Part shown: piece by piece, positions 56,132 through 64,000 of the stretch
Numbering within the stretch: position 1 is the stretch's first letter
How the letters are laid out: each line of letters begins with the position of its first letter
From: Taxawa tesnikishii (nom. ined.)
Lineage: Eukaryota > Ascomycota > Dothideomycetes > Dothideales
Reading direction: 5' to 3'
NCBI GenBank assembly: GCA_030247885.1
Contig: JAPDRO010000015.1
Coordinates: 186,001 to 250,000 of the forward strand
DNA: 64,000 nt
The notes under the pieces: generated by a model
Told to the model about the DNA's origin: nothing
Database searches by the model: none
Seen by the model: only the letters and a program-made list of their open reading frames with translations
Made by a program: the position numbers and the translations under genes

Positions 56132-58833
56132 TTACCGCGGAAGGGTGGCCGAGAGCGGCAGATTCCGGGACGAGCTTCCCACATGGACCGCCTTGGTGTA
56201 GTTCGAGATGACCCAGTCCTGGGACACGGTATCCCAATTGGAGATGTCCCTGCGCATGACATCCGCCGTGAAAGTTGCCGAGCTGTTGGGCTGGATGGAC
56301 AAGCGCTCGAATCCGCGGAGCACAAGCTTTGGATCGTACGGGCCGCCGAGGGAGATGTACAGCTGAGGCACCTCTTCTCCGGCGACTCTGCCGGTGTTGG
56401 TGATGGTGGCGCTGACTTGGTATAACACGTCGAACAGCTTTGGGTTGCCGCCTGGCGCACCACCTGCTGGAAGCAGCTTTTGCGGAGAACCGTCTTGCGA
56501 GCCTTCCGGAACGAAGCCGAGGAGGCCGTAGTGTACTTCGTCAGTGGCAGCGGTTAGGTTGGTGGTGTTGAGCCATGGGTAGATGTATCCAGTGATACGG
56601 CTGAAGTTCGCTGGGAAGGTGTGACTGGAGTTGTCGATCGTACCGTAGGTGGAAGCTGCTGGGCCGTATCCGGTGGTAGGGGTGTAGTTGCCCGCTTGAG
56701 TCTTCGTGATTTGAAGGTTGGAGTAGTTGAAAGTTGTGTAGCTCAATCCGTAGCCGAACTCGTAGACTGGCTCGACATTTCCACGGTCAAAGGCACGGTA
56801 GTCAATGAACACACCCTCCTTGAAGTCAACTTGAGGGGTTGGCGAGTTCGGAGTGTACAGAACGTCGGTGCCGTAGTCCGCACGTCCCTCGCCGAGAGTG
56901 AAAGGAAGCTTTGCACCTGGGTTGTAGCGTCCGTAAAGCACATCAGCAATCGAGTTGCCGGATTCTTGACCTGGGACACCAGCCCAGAGAATGGCGGTGA
57001 TGTTTGGGTTGCGCTTGTACTCGCCAACAAGCACGGGTCCAGTGGAGTGGATGACCAGGATCGTGTTGTTGCAGTTGGCGGTGACGGTCTGAATCATCTG
57101 ATCAGCGCCTTGCCAGAACGTAAGGTTGTTGCGGTCACCGAAATTGTTGTCAACTTCGATGTACCACTCGCCAGAGTCTGAGTTGGCAAAGACAATGGAG
57201 ACAGATGAGCGACGAGCTAACGTTGCAATAGCGCTTGTGTCATAGTTGTCAGTGATCGATTCGTATGCACCGCCGTTGGACAAGACTTCGTTCTGGATTG
57301 CGAACTCCGGAGTAACGAGGTAAGGGAAGTTAGCACTGCCGGATCCCCATGCCATTCCCAAAGTACCGTCGTCACAACCGCGGTCGGTGCATCCGTTGGG
57401 TCCGTTAGGATTGCCGCCCGCATCCTCTCCAATGACAGCGGTGAGCTTCTCTTTGCCGGTCAGGGGAAGAGTGTTGTTGGTGTTCTTCAGGAGCACAGTG
57501 CTTGCGGAGCCAATTTGACGGACAAGCATGGCATGATCATCACGGACATCGACGTGCTCGTTGACGATGGTGTAAGCGCCCTCGCTGACCGGATAGTGCT
57601 CGTATCCATAAGTGTCCAGAGTCCAAGAAGAGAAGTTGATAGGCACGCTGGAGTTGTCTCGTCCAACTTTGTACCATGCAGCGACGATGCGAACAGCCAT
57701 GTCATCCAGACGCCACTGTGGCACAGTTCCGTTCAGCACAGCTGCCGTAAGGTTTGGACCCCAGAAGCTAGTCTTATCATCGTAGTGGATGTCTCCGGGC
57801 ATGGACATGTCCAATCCAGCCAGAGCACTCGAGATACCGCCCGCCTGCCCGTCCCAATCACTCATGACGAAGCCCTGGAAGCCAAGCTCTCCCTTGAGCA
57901 AATAGTTCAGAGTCCAACTGTTTTGACAGGCGTAGCTGTTGTTGATCTGGTTGTATGAGCACATGATGGAAGCCGCACCAGCCTTGATGGCATTTGCAAA
58001 AGGCCAGAGGTAGAGCTCGTGCATAGTCTTGTCGTCGACGTTAGAGGAGACGCTGTTCGTAACGTTGTTGAAACCATAGCCGACAGAATCGGTCCTCAGG
58101 CGGAAATGGTCCTGTTCGTAGGCAATGTAGTGCTTGGCGCATGCCATGACGCCAGCGCTCTGGATCCCCTGAACACTCTCAGCGAAGAGAATTCCGGTCA
58201 GGTACGGGTCCGGGCTGAAACCTTCCCAGTTGCGGCCAGCCTCCGGTGCACGACCTAAAGGACCAGCAACAGGGCCAAGCTGCACGTCAACGCCCTTGCC
58301 ACGATGCTCAGCGCCCATGGCTGCACCGCGAGCATAGGCCAGTCCACGGTTCCATGTTGCAGCAACATTGACACCCGCGGGAAAGACGGTGTTGAAATCA
58401 GTGTCGCGAACGCCAACCGGAGAATCCTGCATGCAAAGAGCGCGGAACCCGAGTCTGGGAATCGATCCTGTCTGGCCCACGCAGCGGTCCATCTCCCAAC
58501 CGGTGCCCGTGGTCAGGTTGACCTTCTCCTCCAGGGTCAACTGGCTGACAAAGGCTCTCGCTTTTTCGTAAGCATTAGTCCAATCTGCATCACCGGTGCC
58601 CCATGGCGACGGATAATGAGGTGGCGAGCGCTGGAAGCTGTTGCTGCCCTCTATGGTAACAGGGTCATCGGAGGTGGCGTTTGCGTATGTGGTATTTGGG
58701 AACTGCAGAGACAAGTCAGATAAGCGGATGATACTTGACTTTCATCACATGTGTCACTGACGGGAGAGCCGAAATTGCCATATTGAGCCAATGACAGACT
58801 CGCTGTGGCGAGTAGAAACGAAGCAACGAACAT
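56132..58833 (-). CDS. Secreted beta-glucosidase, glycoside hydrolase family 3
   Basis: Exon 1 (58833..58762) encodes the signal peptide MFVASFLLATASLSLAQYGN. A 59-bp intron leads to exon 2 (58702..56132). About 880 residues, typical of extracellular GH3 beta-glucosidases that finish cellulose breakdown. Seen in order: LTLEEKVNLTTGTGWEMDRC, LCMQDSPVGVRDTDFNTVFPA, GPVAGPLGRAPEAGRNWEGFSPDPYL, ACAKHYIAYEQ, the nucleophile block GFVMSDWDGQAGG (Asp of SDW), the C-terminal alpha/beta domain (SASTVLLKNTNNTLPL, GQESGNSIADVLYGRYNPGAKLPFT), YEFGYGLSYTTF and a fibronectin III-like end (LRGFERLSIQPNSSATFTADV). More than a dozen N-glycosylation sites. Cysteines are paired as in the family. No frame break. 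Confidence 0.95.
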
Positions 58834-60007
58834 TATCGTGTCTCGCCTGTAAAACAAGAACGAGTCGTTGCGGTGGATTGTTGCACGCAACACGAAGTGC
58901 GCCAAACTCTTCTTCTTGTACCTCGAGCAGTTGAGAGCTGAATAATGCACTGTTTGGGGTTCTCCACACGCTGGCAGACCTGTTGAGTGAGATCTAGGAA
59001 CAATGACGCGCGTACGCTCAGACGCTGCCTCCACTCAGACGGACGAAGTTAAGAAAGAACGCTCCGAAGAACTGGCGGAAACAGAGACAAGAGCACCTAC
59101 TGACATGAGTGACGTTGCAGCCCTGGCTATATCGACTGTTTTAAATGCCTTCTAAGCAGTTGCGCTCGACGAGTTGCTCAGTTTGCTGTTGAGGTTTAAG
59201 GCGCAATACGTCATCGAGCGTTCTCTGGAAAAACGTCTCAAAGAAAACGTGCCATTGCCGTGCATGCAAGGGGACGGTATTATTAGCAACTAACTTGTGC
59301 TTTCACATGTTTTCTGTGTGCAACCTCTGCCAGCATGTTGCTTCTCTCATCCGTTACCCGTACCTGAAGATCCCAATGCTCCACCTCCACTCCGGTTCTC
59401 TTAGTGCTAAGCCCAAAGGCGATTCATCCAAGGGTGTCATGTCAACTGGTGCTCGCATCGAGCCCTTGATGTCAGCCATCTCCACAGCAGACGGCTTGTT
59501 CCCTTCGAAAGATGTGCTGGTCTGGGACCGGATGTGGGAGTGGAGCACAAAAACCACCACACAGACTGCAGAGAACAACCGGAGGCCCACGCGCGCAGTG
59601 CCGACTGGGCAGGCCGATCAATGCATACGGCAAAACGTCGGTATGTTCTGAGTCGATGGCTGCACTGAGAATCCGCTGTTGCCATGCCATGTGATGGACC
59701 AGAGTTTGTTCGGCCGAACGTCGTCAGGATTGGCAGATATAAGAGAAAAGAGAGCGGAGTAGTAAGAGGAGAAGAAGAAGGAGGGGGCATGAGACGAAAA
59801 CAACTAGCGCCGCCCTGCAACCAAATGCCAAGAGCACCTCCTCACGCCTCGGTTAATGAACCACTATAGATGGGCTTCGTAACAAATATTGCGGAAGCAT
59901 GGAGGACGGCGGTCCATCTCAGTTCTCGGTCGCATTAGGTGTTGATCAGTAAGGTTGCCATATTCATCAATCATCTCATAGATACATCCAAACCCCTCTT
60001 GCCTCCA
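58834..60007. other. Intergenic region
   Basis: Promoter of the beta-glucosidase and 3' flank of the ferric reductase. Open frames of up to 127 codons have no recognisable domain. Confidence 0.4.
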
Positions 60008-62072
60008 TCATTCTCTACTATCCCAATACATCCCCATACTGCCCTCCTCATCCCCTTCCCACACCTTTCCAGGCCTGTTCCTCTTCGCGGCCGCATCCCT
60101 CAGCTCCGTTCCGATCGCTTCGGGCCCACTCCCTACCACCTGAGAAGCGCCTCCGGCGACGTCCGCACGTTCCTCGAACTCGGCAACCAGGTTCTCGATG
60201 CTAGGATGTCGCCCGCCTAGATACATGACCTCAAATCCTGGTACGGACGCCACGAGATCGCCTAGGCTGAGACTCAAACCGGCAGCGGACGAACGAGCTG
60301 CTTTCTCGCTGTCCCGCGCACAGCTGACGGTTACGGCCGGGACGTCTTTTACCTTCTCAGCGGACGACGGCGTGACGGATGAGGACGCCTCGCGTGTGAC
60401 GAAGATCCTGAGACGCAGATTCGGCGTCTCTTGACTTGCTATGCGGGCTTTGAGCGATGAGAGTTCTGGTGCCAGCCAGAGGAGGTCTTGCGTCGAGCGG
60501 ACGATCCAGGTAAAGTCAATTGCACGAGTCATTCGGACAGGGCGTGCGAGGATATCGAGGAGGACGGGAAGCGTGAAGGTGATGCCAGTTCCACCGGCGA
60601 CAGCTAGCACGTTCTTCTCTGCGTTGTCCGAGAAGGCGCGGCCGTAAGGACCAGTCAGTATTACGGGTGTGGTGGTAGAGCTTCCATCGCCTGCCTTCGC
60701 CAGCGCTGCGAGTTCCGCAGTCATGCCCTTCCGGGTCCGGATGAGATATGTATGGTGCTGGACCTCGCCCTCGACCGGCAGCGAAGACGGCGTAAGCGGG
60801 TGCGATTGCCACACGCTGAGTGCAGGGAAGCAGAGGTAAAAGTGCTGTCCAGCTCTCCAAGGGCCGTGTTTGAAGTCAAAGTCCAGTCTGACGAGACTGT
60901 CATCATCGTCGCCAAGGTGTTGCACCGTAGCCGTTGCACTGCGGAATCCGATACCGTTCTCGCCTTTGCGGAAGCCAAAGTGCAATAGCGCGGTACGAAT
61001 CAGCCGCGCGAACCGGTCGAGGAAGAACAAGATCAGGGAGGCGTACATCCAGAAGGACAACTTGTCCCAATGGCCCCAGCAAGCGCCGATGTACAACAGC
61101 GCAACTAGGTAATGCACCTTCCTGAAGACCTCATACCCGGTCCATTCAATGGCGCGCTTGGTGCTGAAAATTGTCAACACCGTCACGAAGAACATGGCCA
61201 CAACCCCAAAGATGATGTACTGCTCAGCCATGAACGACTTGTACACGCTTGGTTGCGGCTGGTACAGCTTCGCTTCGACGATCGTCCAGCCTAGTGTATG
61301 CAGGAACGACTGCACGAAGATGACGCGACCTGTCCAGCGGTGGAGGAAGTTGAAGTGTTGGTACGGCACACCAGTGATGAGGGAAAGCACACTTTCGCGA
61401 GATGCCAGCGCGACGGTGAAGGGAGTGAGTGCGTACGCGAGCGCGCCGACACGGTCGGCGAATCCGCCTAGCCCGGTCCGGGTATTGTAGACTCCTGGAT
61501 GTTTCTTGACAGGCGTGACCCAAGTCTTGTATACGATGCCGATCAGGCTGGCGAGGCCGTCAGTCGACACTCTATCTGTACAAAGAAAGATCCGGAAGAC
61601 ACTTACGAGAAGACGAGCAGGTAGGCCAGTAAGCACGCCAGGATAACCACCTGGAGTCTCGTGACACGACCGAAGAGCCATTTGTACCCGGTCTCCGGGA
61701 GAAGGTATCGTCTGCTGAACGTCTGGATTGTGCCAAAGCCACGGTGAAAAGGCGTCCTGATCTCCGACGACCTGTTGACTGCTGTATATGTGCGGAAGGC
61801 TAGCAACGCTGCAAGCACGGAGGCAAGAACTATCCAGAGGATGTACGTATACAGCATAGATGTGCTGTGCATCCAGTAAACTGCGTCAAGGTACTCGCAC
61901 GTTCCTGCGTCATTTTGGCAAGCTAACAGTAACGGTCAACCGGGGCTGCATCTTTGAATATGTTCGGAAAGAAGAAGGAGGACTCACGGACTATTCGGTC
62001 TGGATAGCCGAAATATGTCCATATGGTAGTGTTGGGGGCGTTGTGGTCCTGAATGTGTCTTACTTCCAACAT
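60008..62072 (-). CDS. Ferric/cupric reductase transmembrane component (FRE family)
   Basis: Reduces Fe3+/Cu2+ at the membrane with electrons passed from NADPH via FAD and haem. Exons 62072..61988, 61922..61607 and 61571..60008 give 654 residues with no frame break. The joined N-terminus reads TYFGYPDRIVPCQNDAGTCEYLDAVYWMHSTSM, a conserved fungal FRE block split by intron 1, then TM helices (LYTYILWIVLASVLAALLAF). The ferric-reductase domain has histidines for haem (FLHRWTGRVIFVQSFLHTLG, FRKVHYLVALLYIGACWGHW). The FAD site is WQSHPLTPSS and GPYGRAFSD; NADPH motifs are VAGGTGITFTLPVLLDIL and the C-terminal VVGSGPEAI. Intron 2 ends ATAG, and the phase is satisfied only by this acceptor. Confidence 0.94.
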
Positions 62073-62617
62073 CTTGCGCGTTGTGGGAAGCTTCTTTCCT
62101 AGACAAATGAAAATGGATAGGATGGGGAAAGTAATCGAACGTAGACAGAGCGAGAACCTGTGCTGCTGCAACAGCCAGAACGAAACGAAACAGAGAATGG
62201 ATACACTTATGTGCGCTTGCAGTGTTTCGGAAACGAACTCAGCCAAGCAACGCTTGATTCGTGGCCTCAATTGTCTAGACTGTGCGGTGAATGCTCTTCG
62301 TTAATTGTATGAAACATTTCGCGGCTTTCTCCAGCCTTATGGGGAATGATGAGTGCATTTTTCGGCGAAGGACGTATTTGTGACTACTTTGGCTATCCTA
62401 TTCTACACCATTGGGAAGAGGCAACCGTGTGTGACTCGCGAAAGCGGTACTGGCTAGCAGCAGAAAACGTGCTCAAAGGCACGCAGCGCGCCTTGGCGGT
62501 TGGGATGTCCGACCCGGAACCCTAGTTTCCTTTCTTGGCAGGTTGATCCGTCGAACCTCCATCTCGTGGCGACCATGTGCTATTGAAGTTTGGGCACGAT
62601 GTCCGTGCCGAACATGC
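62073..62617. other. Intergenic region between ferric reductase and CDC123
   Basis: Holds the ferric reductase promoter and the CDC123 3' flank (both genes read leftwards). No gene seen and no convincing GATA-type iron-regulator site identified by eye. Confidence 0.4.
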
Positions 62618-63963
62618 TCAATCGTCTTCACTTTCTTCTCCCTCTTCTTGTTTCTGCCGCTTGGCCAGGATGTCCTTCCAATTTTCAGCAAACTCCCTCA
62701 ATGAACCGACGCCGCCCTGGCTAGCATCCACGACTTCGCGCGGCATCTTGTGTGCGCTGTATTGGGGCGTGGTGAAAGCATAGGCTTCGGGGTCATCCTT
62801 CCGGACCAGACGGAATTCTGGGAACCAAAGCTCCTCGTCAGCTTCTTCTTCAGAATCACTTTCTGCACTAGACTGTTCAGATGTAGTGCTGTTGTCCACA
62901 GCGTCCCCTACTGCAGTGTTTTCAGTTGTGCTCTTCTCGCCCCCGGATGCACTGTGTCGAGTACCATCGACAGCCTTTCTGATCGGGATGGATACCACTG
63001 TTTCCGCCTTCTCGGTGATGTCCGGAGGCTCAGTCAGTGTTAGAAGTTCCAGCCAACTGAAGAGCAACGGATCGGTCCTTAGTGCCCAAGGATTGATGTC
63101 AATAAGCCAGACCCGGTTGTGTGGTGGCGGAATGTAAACGTCAAAGACGAAGTTATCGTCCGGGAATGTGCTCTTTAGCTTCTGGTCGAAGAAGTGCTGT
63201 ATCTGGTCGCGCAATTTGTCTTGCATGTTGAAGAGAAAGTCGAAGTGGTTAAGGTCTCGCTGACAGAGTGCTACGAGCTTTCGTCTCCTTACGAAGCAGC
63301 GGAACTCGACCGAGGGATTTAGTAGGATGTACTTTCGCAGAACGAGATGATACGGGATGTCTGCGATAGTTTTGGGTGCTTCGGCAGACTCACTGCTGTC
63401 GTCCACACAGTCATCGAATGCATGTTCGAGGTCGTGGGTGATGAAATCTGAGCTCTTCAGGAGAAGGTAAATATCGTTCGGTGACCGGCATTCCATGGTG
63501 TTGTTGGCAATCCAAGTGGCATCCTTGGGCGCTGACCAGTTAAGCTTAGGTACTACCTTTCCGCCCAGCTCGGTAATGGTGGATTTGATGGCGGCGTGGA
63601 TATCCCGCCACTCTGCTGCAGGATCGGCATCTTCCTCCTCGTCTGCCTCGTCCGGGTTCTCGGTGGACGAAAAGATGCCGCTGTCTGAGTCCGACCAGTC
63701 TCTGTGTTCATCGTCCTCATCTGAAGGCATCACTATGCCATCAGCGCGGAGGTAGTCCAGAAATGGTGGCGTAAGCGGAACAAGTCGTGCCTTGGGGGTA
63801 ATTGCTCGATATCTTCAATTGTAGTTTAGTAAAAAAAAAAAAAAAGGCTTTTCCCATCTCTCAAGAGCCGGACTTACTTTGGATGCCAATAGTGATATGA
63901 ACAGTGCATGATTTGTGATCTAGTGACTGGTGGAAAGGGCAGCTCAGTCAGAGGCTCTTCCAT
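62618..63963 (-). CDS. CDC123: CDC123, eIF2 assembly chaperone (D123 family)
   Basis: ATP-grasp-fold protein that binds eIF2gamma and promotes assembly of the eIF2 trimer. Exon 1 (63963..63878) encodes [20 protein letters not shown]...YHYWHPK; an intron 63877..63813 with a run of about 17 A/T leads to exon 2 (63812..62618). 426 residues, no frame break. Family blocks: [93 protein letters not shown], and the metal/ATP end [20 protein letters not shown]. The C-terminal acidic linker and [10 protein letters not shown] close the domain. The start is at a short distance from the right edge of the window and looks complete. Confidence 0.94.
63828..63844. repeat. Poly(A/T) run in the CDC123 intron
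   Basis: About 17 consecutive A on the plus strand, so a poly-T tract upstream of the 3' splice site on the gene strand; it could serve as an extended polypyrimidine tract. Confidence 0.85.
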
Positions 63964-64000
63964 GTCCGCCACCTGGTCAGAAGGTCCTTCTCTTGCAGTC

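Noticed and set aside
52532-58833. A biosynthetic gene cluster of transporter, methyltransferase and glucosidase
   Set aside because: No backbone enzyme, oxidase or regulator nearby, and the genes belong to common independent families.

Overview
The window looks like about 64 kb of nuclear DNA from a filamentous ascomycete (Pezizomycotina; a dothideomycete is my best guess, from gene content and intron style only). The evidence is many spliced housekeeping genes with short introns (about 47-70 bp), GTAAGT/GTATGT-type donors, CTAAC-type branch points, and close relatives of known fungal proteins. No rRNA, tRNA, CRISPR array or retroelement was recognised.

Layout from left to right. 0-2 kb: 5' part of the mitochondrial gene YME2 (-) and an Emi1-like CX9C protein (+) sharing a short promoter. 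2-6.6 kb: gene-poor tract with a decayed cystathionine gamma-synthase-like gene. 6.6-9.1 kb: LRR protein resembling STK11IP. 11-12.1 kb: PP1 catalytic subunit. 14-14.7 kb: one-helix membrane protein. 15.4-17.7 kb: Na+/H+ antiporter (-). 18.4-22.2 kb: RNA polymerase III second-largest subunit (-). 24.2-28.2 kb: PUF RNA-binding protein. 29.2 kb: tiny Cys-rich protein. 29.9-31.7 kb: SF3B2/Cus1. 32.4-34.5 kb: RS-rich protein. 35.3-36.1 kb: GIS2/CNBP zinc-knuckle protein. 37.7-39.4 kb: secreted arylsulfotransferase-like protein. 40-42.9 kb: a damaged SLIP-GC-like large GTPase carrying a short inverted-repeat element inside an intron. 44.4-45.8 kb: cyclase-family hydrolase (-). 46.5-48.5 kb: eIF2D/Tma64. 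48.6-49.7 kb: THEM6-like thioesterase (-). 50-52.2 kb: two F-box-type genes. 52.5-55.2 kb: MFSD5-like transporter (-) divergent from a TylE-like methyltransferase (+). 56.1-58.8 kb: secreted GH3 beta-glucosidase (-). 60-62.1 kb: ferric reductase (-). 62.6-64 kb: CDC123 (-).

Most genes are independent housekeeping functions with a bias to RNA and translation: Pol III, SF3b, PUF, GIS2, eIF2D, CDC123. There is no obvious metabolic cluster.

The strongest global signal is that at least ten otherwise well-conserved genes need one or more single-base insertions to stay in frame. Nearly all are the same kind of shift and lie in short C/G (sometimes A/T) runs. This reads as systematic under-calling of homopolymers in the consensus rather than mass pseudogenisation, and several 'broken' genes below are probably intact in the organism. 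The most interesting biological candidates are the inverted-repeat element in the GTPase intron with an AT rather than GT donor, the tandem CAG/TAG acceptor of PP1, and a 21-nt micro-exon in the PUF gene.
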